Of a DNA stretch of 64,000 nucleotides, positions 41,322-50,822 are shown in pieces (position 1 is the stretch's first letter; each line of letters starts with the position of its first letter). The position numbers were made by a program, and so were the translations under genes. The stretch spans positions 62,001 through 126,000 of the forward strand of contig NZ_JAAGWK010000030.1 in the NCBI RefSeq assembly GCF_010685995.1, read 5' to 3'. Below the pieces are notes generated by a model, which saw only the letters and a list, made by a program, of their open reading frames with translations, had not been told where the DNA came from and searched no databases. The stretch comes from Goekera deserti (GTDB taxonomy: Bacteria > Actinomycetota > Actinomycetes > Mycobacteriales > Geodermatophilaceae).

Positions 41322-42110
41322 TCACGGCCCGGCGTCCCAGAGCAGCCGGTAGTACGCCGTGCGAACCGGGTCCGGCGCGATCCCGTAGGCCTCCAGCAGC
41401 GGCTCCTCCCAGCCGTGACCGAAGTTCCACTGCGTGCTCCACGTGGCCACGGCCAGGTCGGCCCACCGGTCGGCGACCCCCATGCCCCCCAGGTCGACAT
41501 GACCGGTCCAGGCCCCGTCGTCGGTGAGCAGCGTGTTGGGTGCGCACGCGTCGCCGTGACAGACCACGAGCTGGTCGACGTCAGGGACGTCGTCCAGGCG
41601 GGCCAGCACCTCGGCGGCCGACAGGTCGGCGTGCTCCGGGGCTCCGGGCCGCGCCGACGTGCGAGCCCGGTCGCGCGCGAGGGCCACACGGTGCGGCGCC
41701 GACCACGTGAACGGGCAGCCACTGACCGGCAGGGCGTCGTGCAACGCCCGCAGCCCGGCCCCGACCGCCCGGACCGCCGGACGCGGGTCACCCAGCCACC
41801 GTGGGTCCACCGCGCTCCGGCCGGGCAGTCCGGCGGTCACCATCCACTCACCGTCGACGTCGGCACCGCTCGCCAGGACGGTGGGCACCGGGCTGTACCG
41901 CGCGGCCCAGCGCAGCCGGACCGCCTCGCGGCCCAGGCCCGGTCCGGTGCCGGCCGGACTCCACTTCACGAACCGGCGGGCGGGACCGTCCCCGAGCTGC
42001 CAGGTCAGCCCACCGAGCTCGTTGCGCCACACAGGGACCAGCGGCGCGTTCGCGAGCCCGGCCACAGCGGCCGGCACCTCCACCGGATCACGTGGGCGGC
42101 CGGCGATCAC
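41322..42110 (-). CDS. APH(3')-like aminoglycoside phosphotransferase family protein
   Basis: A kinase-like protein of about 262 residues. The catalytic loop VCHGDACAPNTLL (HGD...N) and the metal-binding GHVDLGGMGVADRWADLA (D-x-G) match the aminoglycoside 3'-phosphotransferase family closely; the C-terminus GIAPDPVRTAYYRLLWDAG is also family-like. Such proteins transfer phosphate to kanamycin-type antibiotics, but chromosomal relatives may act on other small molecules. The start is uncertain: I used GTG 42110, since the frame is open further upstream without conserved residues. Confidence 0.8.
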   Translation of the reverse strand: MIAGRPRDPVEVPAAVAGLANAPLVPVWRNELGGLTWQLGDGPARRFVKWSPAGTGPGLGREAVRLRWAARYSPVPTVLASGADVDGEWMVTAGLPGRSAVDPRWLGDPRPAVRAVGAGLRALHDALPVSGCPFTWSAPHRVALARDRARTSARPGAPEHADLSAAEVLARLDDVPDVDQLVVCHGDACAPNTLLTDDGAWTGHVDLGGMGVADRWADLAVATWSTQWNFGHGWEEPLLEAYGIAPDPVRTAYYRLLWDAGP

Positions 42111-42226
42111 GTCGACATCGTGCCACCGGCCGGCACGGCGACGCGGGCGCCGGCCTGCCGACCCGAGCGTGCCGCGGTCGCGCCGCCCGGATCCTGGTCG
42201 GTGCGCCGCCCAGGACCGCCGCCGGA

Positions 42227-42841
42227 TCAGCGAGCCGTCGGGTGGGACCGCTCGGCGGGGCGCAACCAGCGTCCCGCCCAGCGGGTCAGCCGCGGCATGA
42301 CCACGTAGCCGAGCGACACGACGATGAACACCGCCGACAGCAGGCTGCGCAGCGGCCACGGCCAGTCCCCGACCAGCGGCCCGGCCATCAGCTGGAACAC
42401 CGCGCTCAGCGCGAACACCGCAACGACCGTCAGCGCGGTCATCCGCCACCTCGGGCCCGACCGGGGCGGCACCGTGAAGAACGAGTCCAGCCCGTCGGCG
42501 CGGGCATACCGCTCGTCCTCGACCAGTGCCTGCACTCCGGCGACGGCCTCGGCGCGCTCCGGCGAGCGCTCCCAGGCCTCCAGCGCCGCGGCATCGGTGA
42601 ACCGGTAGACCAGGTGGTACTCGTTGCCGCCCGGTCCGGGCCGCAGCAGCGAGCTGCCCAGGTGACCGGGGAACCGAGCGACCAGCTGCTGCATCTGCCC
42701 GGCCCACCGCTCGAACTCCGACGTGTGCCCCGGGGACACCACGCGGGCCGCGGTCACCGTCACCGGCTGGGTGGTGCCCGCGGAGGTGCGGTCGCCCACG
42801 GTCCGGCCCGGCCGGTGTCGGTTCGTCGTCGCTCGCGTCAC
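42227..42841 (-). CDS. Antibiotic biosynthesis monooxygenase (ABM)-domain membrane protein
   Basis: A 204-residue protein with an N-terminal ABM-type ferredoxin-like domain (VTVTAARVVSPGHTSEFERW to YHLVYRFTDAAALEAWERS) and a C-terminal half with two transmembrane helices (RMTALTVVAVFALSAVFQLM and SLLSAVFIVVSLGYVVMPRL). The domain probably faces the cytoplasm; a role in quinone or redox chemistry is suggested by family but not shown. GTG 42841 follows GGAG at 6 nt; an earlier in-frame ATG (42919) would leave only 17 bp to the divergent nei-type gene. Confidence 0.8.
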   Translation of the reverse strand: MTRATTNRHRPGRTVGDRTSAGTTQPVTVTAARVVSPGHTSEFERWAGQMQQLVARFPGHLGSSLLRPGPGGNEYHLVYRFTDAAALEAWERSPERAEAVAGVQALVEDERYARADGLDSFFTVPPRSGPRWRMTALTVVAVFALSAVFQLMAGPLVGDWPWPLRSLLSAVFIVVSLGYVVMPRLTRWAGRWLRPAERSHPTAR

Positions 42842-42936
42842 GACCGGCTCCAGCGCCGGCAGGCCCCGGCGCGTTCCGGGTGTCAGCGGTCTCACACGCC
42901 CGGCGCGCGGCGCCTGCACCGGGGATCATCGGCGTC

Positions 42937-43785
42937 GTGCCCGAGGGAGACACCGTGTGGCTGGCGGCAAAGCGGATGGACACCGTCCTGCACGGTGCCA
43001 CGCTCAGCCGGGGCGAGCTGCGCGTCCCGCAGCTGGCCGCCACCGACCTGACCGGCGCGGTGGTGCGCGAGGTCGTGCCCCGCGGCAAGCACATGCTGAT
43101 CCGGCTCGCCGACGGCCGCACGCTGCGCACCCACTTCCGGATGGACGGCAGCTGGCACGTCTACCGCCCCGGCACGCCGTGGCGCGGCGGCCCCGGGCAC
43201 GACGTCCGGGCGGTGCTGGGCACCGGGGAGTGGGACTGCGTGGGCTACCGGCTGCACGACCTGCGGCTGGTGCCCACCTCGGCCGAGGGCGACCTGGTCG
43301 GCCACCTGGGCCCGGACCTGCTCGGCCCGGACTGGGACGCCGAGGAGGCGCTGCGCCGGCTGCGCGACCGGCCCGACGAGCAGGTCGGCGTCGCCCTGCT
43401 CGACCAGCGCAACCTGGCCGGCATCGGCAACCTCTACAAGGTCGAGACGCTGTTCCTCTGCGGCGTCAACCCGTGGGCGCGGGTCGCCGACGTGCCCGAC
43501 CTGCCGGGGCTGGTGCAACGGGCACGGACGCTGATGCTCGCCAACCGGGACCACCCGGAGCAGAGCACCACCGGCAACCTGCGCCGCGGCCAGGACCACT
43601 GGGTGTTCGGCCGGCAGGGCCGCCCCTGCCGGCGCTGCCGGACCCGCATCCTGCTCGGCGACCAGGGCCCGGACCTGCAGGAGCGGGTGACCTGGTGGTG
43701 CCCCCGCTGCCAGGCCACACCCGTCCCGGCCGACCCCGCCGCCCGCACCGGCCGGCCCGGCACCCCCGCCCGCCGCGCCACCTGA
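42937..43785 (+). CDS. Endonuclease VIII-type DNA glycosylase (Nei2/Fpg family)
   Basis: A 282-residue base-excision repair enzyme that removes oxidised pyrimidines and nicks the strand. Processing of the start exposes Pro-Glu-Gly-Asp, the catalytic N-terminus; Lys in RGKHMLIRL, the H2TH element QRNLAGIGNLYKVE and the C-terminal zinc finger CRRCRTRI...WWCPRCQ are visible. The zinc finger and MPEGDTVW start point to the actinobacterial Nei2 group rather than MutM. The GTG start lies 7 nt after a GATCAT hexamer. Confidence 0.93.
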   Translation: MPEGDTVWLAAKRMDTVLHGATLSRGELRVPQLAATDLTGAVVREVVPRGKHMLIRLADGRTLRTHFRMDGSWHVYRPGTPWRGGPGHDVRAVLGTGEWDCVGYRLHDLRLVPTSAEGDLVGHLGPDLLGPDWDAEEALRRLRDRPDEQVGVALLDQRNLAGIGNLYKVETLFLCGVNPWARVADVPDLPGLVQRARTLMLANRDHPEQSTTGNLRRGQDHWVFGRQGRPCRRCRTRILLGDQGPDLQERVTWWCPRCQATPVPADPAARTGRPGTPARRAT

Positions 43786-43800
43786 CGCACCCCCGACCGC

Positions 43801-43856
43801 GATCACGGGGCTGCGTGAGCGCCACGCCGGCGCGTCACTCACGCAGCTCCATGATC
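43801..43856. terminator. Long imperfect inverted repeat between convergent genes
   Basis: Arms 43801-43820 and 43837-43856 (20 bp, three mismatches, core GCTGCGTGAG) flank a 16-nt GC-rich spacer. It lies after the glycosylase gene and could terminate transcription from both sides. Confidence 0.6.
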
Positions 43857-43880
43857 ACCGGCTCTGACTGCACCGGCGAC

Positions 43881-43918
43881 GGCCCCGCTGCGGGGTCCCG
43901 CGGCGAGGCTGCGAGTCG
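43881..43918. repeat. Dispersed copy of the 53-bp repeat (38-bp version)
   Basis: This stretch matches the last, shortened unit of the array at 50823-51019 with three mismatches in 38 bases. In both places the unit is followed by a G-run, AGCGGGGT, and the stop codon of a minus-strand gene, so it may be a shared terminator or repeat element. Confidence 0.8.
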
Positions 43919-43929
43919 GGGGGGGGGGG
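43918..43929. repeat. 12-base G homopolymer
   Basis: Twelve consecutive G residues, 15 bp downstream of the pspA stop. Such tracts are prone to slippage in vivo and to sequencing error. Confidence 0.85.
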
Positions 43930-43943
43930 AGCGGGGTGGTTGC

Positions 43944-44780
43944 TCAGGCGCCGGCTTGCTCCGGGCGCTCGGCGGGCTGGGCGACCGACGGGTCGGGGGT
44001 GGCGGCACCGGCACCCAGGGCCCCGGCACTGCGGGTGCCCTCGACGGCCTGCGGCGCACCGCCGCCCATGCTGGCCCGGATCTGGTCCAGCCGGGAGGTG
44101 CCGGCGATGTCCAGGGTGGCCTTCTGCACCTCGAGCATGCGGCCCTCGACGGAGGTCTGGGCGAGCTCGGCCTGGCCCAGCGCGTTGGCGTAGCGGGCCT
44201 CGATCTTGTTCCGGACGTCGCCCAGGTTCGGGGTGTTGCCCGGCGCGGACAGCTCGTTGACCGAGCGCAGCGACGCCGACACCTGCTCCTGCATCTTGGC
44301 CTGCTCCAGCTGGGAGAGCAGCTTGGTGCGCTCGGCCAGGGTGGTCTGCAGCCGCATCCGGCTCTGCTCCACCGCGCCCTTGGCCTGCTCGGCGGCCTGC
44401 AGCGCCTCGTCGTGGCTGCGCTTGAGGTCCTCCATCGACTGCTCGGCGGCGACCAGCTGGGTGGCGAAGGCCTGCGCGGCGTTCTCGTACTCGGTCGCCT
44501 TCCCGACGTCGCCCGCGGCGCGCGACTTGTCGGCCAGGGTCAGCGCCTGGCGGGCCGAGGCCTGCAGCTGCTCGACCTCGCCCAGGGTGCGGTTGAGCCG
44601 CATCTCCAGCTGACGCTGGTTGCCGAGCACCGCGGCGGCCTGGTTGGCCAGCGCCTGGTGCCGGTTCTGCTCGGCCTCGATCGCCTGCGCGATCTGCACC
44701 TTCGGGTCGGCACGCTCGTCCAGCTGCTGGTTGGCGGACGCGGTGAGGTACTTCCAGAACTTGACGAAGACGTTGGCCAT
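43944..44780 (-). CDS. pspA: PspA/IM30 family protein
   Basis: A 278-residue, almost entirely helical coiled-coil protein. It starts with the amphipathic helix [19 protein letters not shown], then [19 protein letters not shown] as in the 35-kDa antigen of mycobacteria, and ends in a low-complexity Ala/Gly/Pro tail. Phage-shock protein A polymers bind stressed membranes and keep them intact. The ATG follows a strong AGGAGG. clgR, whose mycobacterial homologue activates pspA, is 3 kb upstream in the same direction, so a conserved envelope-stress circuit is likely. Confidence 0.94.
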   Translation of the reverse strand: MANVFVKFWKYLTASANQQLDERADPKVQIAQAIEAEQNRHQALANQAAAVLGNQRQLEMRLNRTLGEVEQLQASARQALTLADKSRAAGDVGKATEYENAAQAFATQLVAAEQSMEDLKRSHDEALQAAEQAKGAVEQSRMRLQTTLAERTKLLSQLEQAKMQEQVSASLRSVNELSAPGNTPNLGDVRNKIEARYANALGQAELAQTSVEGRMLEVQKATLDIAGTSRLDQIRASMGGGAPQAVEGTRSAGALGAGAATPDPSVAQPAERPEQAGA

Positions 44781-44932
44781 GGTTCCTCCTGGTCCGGCGG
44801 TGGACCGCCGGGTGTGGCGGTGCAGGTCTGTCCGCTCAGCACCCCCGCGGCCGGCGCGGGGGTGGTGGTCGGCCCCATCGTCCCAGGTGCTCCCTCGGTC
44901 CAGCCACCGTGGCGGCTTCCCCGCGCCACCGA

Positions 44933-44938
44933 TACGTT
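44933..44938 (+). promoter_or_regulatory. -10 hexamer of the PfkB-family gene (leaderless)
   Basis: TACGTT ends 6 nt before the ATG at 44945, with no Shine-Dalgarno. Confidence 0.55.
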
Positions 44939-44944
44939 CGCACG

Positions 44945-45928
44945 ATGCTGTGTGTGCTCGGAGAACTCGTCGTCGACCTCATCCCGGACGCCGCGGCGGG
45001 AGCCGGCCCGGAGGGCACGGCGCCGCACTTCGTGGCGCGCCCCGGGGGCAACGCGCTCAACGTGGCGGTGGCCGCCGGCCGGCTGGGCACCCGGGTCGCA
45101 CTGCTCGCCCGGGTCGGCCGCGGGCCACTGGCACCCCACCTGCGGCGGCACGCCGAGCTCTCCGGCGTGGACGTCAGCGGCATGGTCGACGCGCCCGAGC
45201 CGGTGTCGCTGGCCGTGGTGGGCCTGGGCCCGGACGGCTCGGCCGACTACGGCTTCCACGTCGTCGGTGCCGCCGACTGGCAGTGGACGGCCGAGGAGAT
45301 CGCCTCGGTGTGGCCGGCCGACACCCAGGTGCTGCACGTCGGCTCGATCTCCAGCTGGACGGCGCCGGGGTGCGAGGCGATCGCCGAGGTCGCCGAGCGG
45401 CTGCACACCTCCGGGGCGGCGCTGGTCAGCGTGGACCCCAACATCCGCCCGATGCTGGCCGAGGGCTTCGGCAACACCGCCGAGGACGTGCGCCGCCGCC
45501 TGGACCGCCTCGTCGCCAGCGCCGACGTCGTCAAGGTCAGCGCCGAGGACGTCGCCTGGCTGGAGCCCGGCGCCGACCTGGACGAGCTGGCGACCGCGTG
45601 GGCCGACCGCGGCCCGGCGCTGGTGCTGGTCACCGACGGCGGCGACCCGCTGCGCGTCGCCCGGCCCGGCCGACCGCTGCTCACCGTGCCGATGCGCACC
45701 GTCCAGGTCGTGGACACCGTCGGGGCCGGCGACTCGCTGGCCGCCGGCCTCCTCACCGGGCTGATCGAGGCGGGCGTGACCAGCCGGACCGCCCTGGAGT
45801 CGATCGACGACGACACGCTGCACCGGGTGCTGGACGACGCGGTCCTGGTGGCCGCGCTCAACTGCACGCGGGTGGGCGCCGACCCGCCGACCCGCGCCGA
45901 GCTGGAGCAGGCACGCACCGCCGGCTGA
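44945..45928 (+). CDS. PfkB-family carbohydrate kinase (fructokinase-like)
   Basis: A 327-residue sugar kinase. It has the N-terminal PfkB signature in [27 protein letters not shown] in the middle and the C-terminal [15 protein letters not shown] with the catalytic Asp of GAGD. The closest match by motif is fructokinase/ribokinase; the actual sugar is not readable. It is divergent from pspA and its start is supported by a -10 hexamer 6 nt upstream. Confidence 0.92.
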   Translation: MLCVLGELVVDLIPDAAAGAGPEGTAPHFVARPGGNALNVAVAAGRLGTRVALLARVGRGPLAPHLRRHAELSGVDVSGMVDAPEPVSLAVVGLGPDGSADYGFHVVGAADWQWTAEEIASVWPADTQVLHVGSISSWTAPGCEAIAEVAERLHTSGAALVSVDPNIRPMLAEGFGNTAEDVRRRLDRLVASADVVKVSAEDVAWLEPGADLDELATAWADRGPALVLVTDGGDPLRVARPGRPLLTVPMRTVQVVDTVGAGDSLAAGLLTGLIEAGVTSRTALESIDDDTLHRVLDDAVLVAALNCTRVGADPPTRAELEQARTAG

Positions 45929-45962
45929 CCCCTCCGCGACGCCCGGCACGGCGCCGGCCGGG

Positions 45963-47288
45963 TCACCGGGGGTCGGGTGCCACCGGGACCTGACCGCCCG
46001 GTGCCGCACCGGCGTCCCGCGGTGCCCCGACGGCCCCGACGCCGGGAACCATCTGCCCGCGGCCCCGGTCCACCAGCGCGGACGGTGTGGTCAGCTCCGG
46101 GGACGTACCGGGCAGCACGGTGTCGAAGTAGGACCGTGCGGCGGCCGTGGTGCCGACGTCCCGGCCGGCCCGCTCGGACAGGAACCAGCGGTGCTCCAGC
46201 ACCTCGTGGAACACCTCGGCCGGGGCCAGCCGGCCCACCAGCGCCGGCGGTACGGCCTCCACCACGGGCTGGTAGACCTCGGCCAGCCAGCGGTGACCGG
46301 CCACGCTCTCGGGCACCGGCCGCCCACCGCTCTGCTCCAGGTAGGCGCGGAACGAGCGCAGGTCGTTGAGCAGCCGGCGCGCCTGCTTCTCCTGGACCTC
46401 CAGGCCGGTCAGCCGGAACAGCTCGCGGCGGTGGTGCCCGGGCTCGGCGACCTGCGTGTCCACCCGCAACCGGGCACCCTCCGGCGACGTGATCAGCTCG
46501 ACCTCACCGGCGTCGAAGCCGAGGTCGTTGAGGCGCTGCAGCCGCTGGGCGACGCGGTACCGCTGCTCGTCCAGGCGGAACACCTCCTCGCGGGTCACCT
46601 CGTCCCACAGCGCCTCGTATCGGCCGGGCAGACCCGCGGCCACCTCGACCGGGTCGATGTCCTCGGGCAGCAGGTTGCCGAACTGGAGGTCGAGCATCTC
46701 GCCGCCGACCCGCTCCTGGGCCAGGTCGACGTCGTAGGCACGCTGCCCCGGGGAGAGGCTGCGATGCCGCTCGGCGGTCTCGGCGTCGACCAGGTAGGCC
46801 GCGAAGGACCCGGCGTCCAGCCGGAACAGCGTGTTGGACAGCGAGCAGTCGCCCCAGAAGACGCCGGCCAGGTGCAGCCGCACCAGCAGCTCGACCAGCG
46901 TGTCGATCAGCTGGCCGGCCGCCTGCAGCGAGCGCGGGCTGGAGAACAGGTACCGGTAGGACATCGAGTACTCGAGGTACCGGGTGACGAGCACCGCCTG
47001 CTGCGCGTGCGGGCGGTCCACGCAGATGCCGAGCACCGAGACCGCCGGCAGGCCCTCGGACTCGAAGTCGGTGAGCAGCGCGTACTCCCGGCGGGCCAGC
47101 GGCTCGGGGATCTCCTTCAGCGCGTACACCCGGCCCTCGCTGGCGGTGAACCGGACGACGTGCCGGGAGATGCCGCGCTGGGGCACGTCGATGAGCAGGT
47201 CGGGGTCCCACTCCTCCAGCGGCTGCTCCCAGGGCAGGCTCAGCAGCGTCGCGGCCTCGGCCGCGGGTGGCCGGAACAGGTACCGCAC
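45963..47288 (-). CDS. DUF4032 protein with kinase-like loop
   Basis: A protein of about 441 residues starting at GTG 47288 (VRYLFRPPAAEAATLLSLPW). The N-terminal half resembles small-molecule or lipopolysaccharide kinases: LKEIPEPLARREYALL (possible nucleotide lysine and glutamate), VFWGDCSLSNTLFRLD (like an HxDxxxxN loop with Trp-Gly replacing His) and YLVDAETAE (like the DFG/DxE position). The second half is the DUF4032 region, ending in a Gly/Pro-rich tail. Substrate is unknown. It lies 125 bp downstream of clgR in the same direction and may share its transcript. Confidence 0.82.
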   Translation of the reverse strand: MRYLFRPPAAEAATLLSLPWEQPLEEWDPDLLIDVPQRGISRHVVRFTASEGRVYALKEIPEPLARREYALLTDFESEGLPAVSVLGICVDRPHAQQAVLVTRYLEYSMSYRYLFSSPRSLQAAGQLIDTLVELLVRLHLAGVFWGDCSLSNTLFRLDAGSFAAYLVDAETAERHRSLSPGQRAYDVDLAQERVGGEMLDLQFGNLLPEDIDPVEVAAGLPGRYEALWDEVTREEVFRLDEQRYRVAQRLQRLNDLGFDAGEVELITSPEGARLRVDTQVAEPGHHRRELFRLTGLEVQEKQARRLLNDLRSFRAYLEQSGGRPVPESVAGHRWLAEVYQPVVEAVPPALVGRLAPAEVFHEVLEHRWFLSERAGRDVGTTAAARSYFDTVLPGTSPELTTPSALVDRGRGQMVPGVGAVGAPRDAGAAPGGQVPVAPDPR

Positions 47289-47413
47289 CGGGACCCCCAG
47301 GGTGAGCGGTGAGGGTCGTCGACGACGACCGGGACGCCCGACACCTTCGCACCTCCCGCCACCGGAGCGCGATGCGACGGACCGCTCCTCCGACAGGGAC
47401 GTCGGGCGCGCGG

Positions 47414-47869
47414 TCAGGCGGCGAGCGAGACCGCCCCGCGGCGCCCGGCACCGGCCAGCGATGCGGTCGCCAGCGTCGGGCCGGCAGCGCTGTTGGTGGC
47501 GGGAGCGGGGCCACCGGCGCCCACGAGCGCCAGGGCCGGCTCCGGCGTGGCCGCCTCGGTGTCGACGTCCTCGGCCGGCTCGTCGTCGGCGGGGCGCACG
47601 GCCCCGGCGGGCACCGGACGGACGGCGGGGCGCGGGGCGGCCGTGCGCAGCTCGAGGCTGACCTCGGCGAGCAGGTCGGCCAGCTCGACGTCGAGTGCGT
47701 CGCAGATGGAGGCCAGCAGCTCGGAGGAGGCCTCCTTCTGGCCCCGCTCGACCTCCGACAGGTACCCGAGGCTGACCCGCGCCCGACCCGACACGTCGCG
47801 CAGCGTGCGGCGCTGGCGCAGGCGGTGGCCGCGCAGGGTGTCTCCGAGCTGGGTGCGCAGCAGCGTCAT
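47414..47869 (-). CDS. clgR: XRE-family transcriptional activator ClgR
   Basis: A 151-residue regulator whose helix-turn-helix region ([20 protein letters not shown] followed by [18 protein letters not shown]) is nearly that of mycobacterial and streptomycete ClgR. ClgR activates Clp protease genes and, in mycobacteria, pspA under envelope stress. The C-terminal half is Ala/Pro-rich and variable, ending in SLAA; hydrophobic Ala-Ala tails of ClgR act as Clp degradation signals. The ATG at 47869 starts [19 protein letters not shown]. The order rimO-pgsA-cinA-clgR-pspA is conserved. Confidence 0.94.
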   Translation of the reverse strand: MTLLRTQLGDTLRGHRLRQRRTLRDVSGRARVSLGYLSEVERGQKEASSELLASICDALDVELADLLAEVSLELRTAAPRPAVRPVPAGAVRPADDEPAEDVDTEAATPEPALALVGAGGPAPATNSAAGPTLATASLAGAGRRGAVSLAA

Positions 47870-48008
47870 GGCCGTCTCCTGTCCGAACAGCTGAGAAGCG
47901 GCGACGCACCCGGACTCACGACCCGGGGCGCCGTGGCCCCACGGTACGCGGCCTGCCGGGCCCGGGGTGACCCGGTGACACGACGTCCGCTCACGGCGTA
48001 ACAGCACA

Positions 48009-48599
48009 TCAGGGCGCGGCGTTCCCGGTGGAGGGGCCACCGCCCAGGCTCTCCAGGAGAGCCTGCATCGCCCGCACCACGCTCTGCCGGCGCACCTCCG
48101 CCCGGTCCCCGGTGAGGTCCAGCTGCCACACCAGCACCTGCCCGGGGCCGGCGACGCCCACGTAGACCCGGCCGGGGTCGTGCCCGTCCACCGGGTCCGG
48201 GCCGGCCACGCCGGTGAGGCCCACCCCCCAGTCGGCCGAGCACATGACCCGGATGCCCGCGGCCAGTGCGGCCGCGGTCTGCGGGCTCACCGGGCCGTTC
48301 GCGGCCAGCAGCTCGGCGGGCACGCCGGCGAGGGCGGTCTTCAGGTCGGTCGCGTAGACCACCGCTCCCCCGCGCAGCGTCGCACTCGCCCCGGGGACGT
48401 CGGCGAGGGTGGCGCAGAACAGGCCGGCGGTGAGCGACTCGGCGACCGCCACGGTCTGCCCGCGCTCGAGCAGCGCGGCGTGCAACTGGGCGGCCGGGGC
48501 CGGTGGGTCCTCGGGCGGCGGCGCAGGCGGCTGCTCGGACGGCGGCTCGGACGGCGACCGGGGAGGCAGGTCCGGCGCGGGCGTGACGGCTGAGGACAC
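48009..48599 (-). CDS. CinA-family nicotinamide-nucleotide amidase
   Basis: A 196-residue single-domain CinA C-terminal protein with [20 protein letters not shown], the catalytic-site Ser/Thr region, and [15 protein letters not shown]. The family deamidates NMN in pyridine-nucleotide salvage. The first ~38 residues are Pro/Ser-rich and unconserved, so the real start could be later than the GTG at 48599. It is 4 bp after pgsA, inside the rimO-pgsA-cinA operon. Confidence 0.9.
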   Translation of the reverse strand: MSSAVTPAPDLPPRSPSEPPSEQPPAPPPEDPPAPAAQLHAALLERGQTVAVAESLTAGLFCATLADVPGASATLRGGAVVYATDLKTALAGVPAELLAANGPVSPQTAAALAAGIRVMCSADWGVGLTGVAGPDPVDGHDPGRVYVGVAGPGQVLVWQLDLTGDRAEVRRQSVVRAMQALLESLGGGPSTGNAAP

Positions 48600-48603
48600 G
48601 GGC

Positions 48604-49266
48604 TCAGGCCGCCGTGTCCGTGCGGCTGCCTGCCTGCCCGGTGGCCCGGCGCTCCGTGGCGGCCTGCATGGCGCGCGCGCTGGTGCGGCGCAGGGTGAGG
48701 GCGCGGTACACGTAGTCGACGCCGGTCGCGAGGGTGAGCACCAGTGCCACGGCCATCACCCACCAGCGCGCCGAGGCCAGCACCCCGGTGAGCGGCAGCA
48801 GGTACAGCCCGATGGCCAGCGCCTGGGCCACGGTCTTGAGCTTGCCGCCGCGGCTGCTGGCGATCACCCCGTGCCGGATGACCCACAGCCTCAGAGCGGT
48901 GACCCACAACTCGCGGGCGATGATGGCGACGGTGACCCACCAGGGCAGCAGCCCGAGCATCGACAGGCCGATGAGGGCGGTGCCGGTGAGGGCCTTGTCG
49001 GCGATCGGGTCGGCCATCTTGCCGAACTCGGTCACCTGGTTGGTGCGGCGGGCGATCATCCCGTCGTAGCGGTCGGTGATGATCGCCAGGGCGAAGACCA
49101 GCGTCGCCCAGTAGCGCTGTCGTTCGTCGGTCCCGTCGTCCACGAGCAGCAGGTAGGCGAACAGCGGCACCACCGCCACGCGCAGCGTCGTCAGCGCGTT
49201 CGGCAGGTTCACCAGCTTCGCCGTCGACGGCGGCGTGCCCACCGGGTCCGGGACGACGGGGCCCAT
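48604..49266 (-). CDS. pgsA: CDP-diacylglycerol-glycerol-3-phosphate phosphatidyltransferase
   Basis: A 220-residue membrane enzyme making phosphatidylglycerol phosphate for anionic lipid synthesis. The CDP-alcohol transferase motif is visible as DRYDGMIARRTNQVTEFGK followed by MADPIADK. About five transmembrane helices follow. The ATG overlaps the rimO stop by one base (TGATG), so translation is coupled. Confidence 0.93.
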   Translation of the reverse strand: MGPVVPDPVGTPPSTAKLVNLPNALTTLRVAVVPLFAYLLLVDDGTDERQRYWATLVFALAIITDRYDGMIARRTNQVTEFGKMADPIADKALTGTALIGLSMLGLLPWWVTVAIIARELWVTALRLWVIRHGVIASSRGGKLKTVAQALAIGLYLLPLTGVLASARWWVMAVALVLTLATGVDYVYRALTLRRTSARAMQAATERRATGQAGSRTDTAA

Positions 49267-50762
49267 CAGGTCACCGACCTCACCGCACCGGCCAGCACCG
49301 GGGACGGCGCGTCCGTCGCGGCGGGCACCACGTGCGCCAGCAGGTCGACGCCCTCGGTGCCCACGACCTGTGCGGTGACCACCTGGCCGACGACCGCACC
49401 GTCCGGCACCCCGCCGACCGTGGTCGTGCCGTCGGAGTCGGGGTCCTGGTGCTCGGCGTGGCCCACCCACTCGTCGCCGCCGTCGGGGTGCGGGCCGACC
49501 CGCTCGGTGAGCAGCACCGCCACCCGGGAGCCGATCCGCTCCTCGGCGCGCTGGGCGGTCAGCTCCTCGACGAGGTCGGTGACCCGGGCGACCCGGGCGT
49601 CGATCTCGGTCTGGGACAGCTTGCCGGCCATGCCGAGGGCCTCGGTGCCCTCCTCGTCGGAGTAGCCGAAGACGCCCACCGCGTCCAGCCGGCCCTCGGT
49701 GAGGAACCGCTCCAGCTCGGCGACGTCGTCCTCGGTCTCGCCGGGGAACCCGACGATCACGTTGGTGCGGAAGCCGGCTGCGGGCGCCAGTTCCCGGGCC
49801 CGCTCGATGATCCGCAGGAAGTCCTCGGTGCCGCCGAAGCGGCGCATGCGGCGCAGCAGCGTCGGGGAGGCGTGCTGGAAGCTGAGGTCGAAGTAGGGCG
49901 ACACGCCCTCCGTGCCGGCGATGGCCTCCAGCAGGCCGGGCCGCAGCTCAGCGGGCTGCAGGTAGGCCACCCGCACCCGGGCGATGCCCTCCACGGCGGC
50001 CAGGTGCGGCAGCAGCTTCTCCAGCGACCGCAGGTCACCGAGGTCCTTGCCGTAGGAGGTGGAGTTCTCGCTGACCAGCACCAGCTCGCGCACGCCCTGC
50101 CCGGCCAGCCACTGGGCCTCGGCCAGCACCTCACCGGGTGTGCGGGACACGAACGCGCCGCGGAAGGTGGGGATGGCGCAGAAAGAACACCGCCGGTCGC
50201 AGCCCGACGCCAGCTTCAGTGCCGCCACGGGGCCCGAGGACAGCCGGGTGCGGCGCAGCCAGTCGTGGCCCGGGATCGCCGGCGCGGCGTCGGCGGTGAG
50301 GGCGGCGGTGCGCTCGACCGGGCTGATCGGCAGCAGCGTGCGGCGGTCGCGCGGGGTGTGCGGCACCAGCGGCCGCCCGGCGAGGACGTCGTCCAGCCGG
50401 TCGCCCACGGCGGCGTAGTCGTCGAAGCCCAGCACGGTGGCCTCGGGCAGCGCGCCGGCGAGCTCGGAGCCGTACCGCTCGGCCATGCACCCGACGGCGA
50501 CGACCTGGGCGCCGGAGTCGGTGGCGGCGAGGATGGCGTCGACCGAGTCCTTCTTGGCGCTCTCGATGAAGCCGCAGGTGTTGACCAGCACGGCGTCCGC
50601 GTCGGCGGCGTCCTCGACGAGCTGGTACCCGTCGGCGGCGAGGCGGCCGGCCAGCTCCTCGGAGTCGACCTCGTTGCGGGCGCACCCCAGGGTCACCATC
50701 GCGACGCGTCGCCCGCCCGGCCGGTCGGGGAGCACGACGTCGGTGCGGGGCGGAGCTGTCAC
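49266..50762 (-). CDS. rimO: Ribosomal protein S12 methylthiotransferase
   Basis: A 498-residue radical-SAM enzyme that adds a methylthio group to an Asp of ribosomal protein S12. The N-terminal domain begins [19 protein letters not shown], distinguishing it from MiaB; the cluster motif is CDRRCSFC (Cys188, 192, 195), followed by [11 protein letters not shown] and a C-terminal TRAM domain. It starts at GTG 50762, 6 nt after a minus-strand TAGAGT, and leads the rimO-pgsA-cinA operon. Confidence 0.95.
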   Translation of the reverse strand: MTAPPRTDVVLPDRPGGRRVAMVTLGCARNEVDSEELAGRLAADGYQLVEDAADADAVLVNTCGFIESAKKDSVDAILAATDSGAQVVAVGCMAERYGSELAGALPEATVLGFDDYAAVGDRLDDVLAGRPLVPHTPRDRRTLLPISPVERTAALTADAAPAIPGHDWLRRTRLSSGPVAALKLASGCDRRCSFCAIPTFRGAFVSRTPGEVLAEAQWLAGQGVRELVLVSENSTSYGKDLGDLRSLEKLLPHLAAVEGIARVRVAYLQPAELRPGLLEAIAGTEGVSPYFDLSFQHASPTLLRRMRRFGGTEDFLRIIERARELAPAAGFRTNVIVGFPGETEDDVAELERFLTEGRLDAVGVFGYSDEEGTEALGMAGKLSQTEIDARVARVTDLVEELTAQRAEERIGSRVAVLLTERVGPHPDGGDEWVGHAEHQDPDSDGTTTVGGVPDGAVVGQVVTAQVVGTEGVDLLAHVVPAATDAPSPVLAGAVRSVT

Positions 50763-50768
50763 CGCTTC

Positions 50769-50774
50769 ACTCTA
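50769..50774 (-). promoter_or_regulatory. -10 hexamer of the rimO operon (leaderless)
   Basis: Minus-strand TAGAGT ends 6 nt before the rimO GTG. Just upstream lies a 6-bp inverted repeat AGCAGG-N2-CCTGCT (50784-50797), possibly an operator. Confidence 0.6.
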
Positions 50775-50822
50775 GTCACCGAGCAGGACCCTGCTAGTCA
50801 GAACACCGGTCCGCTGCACTCC

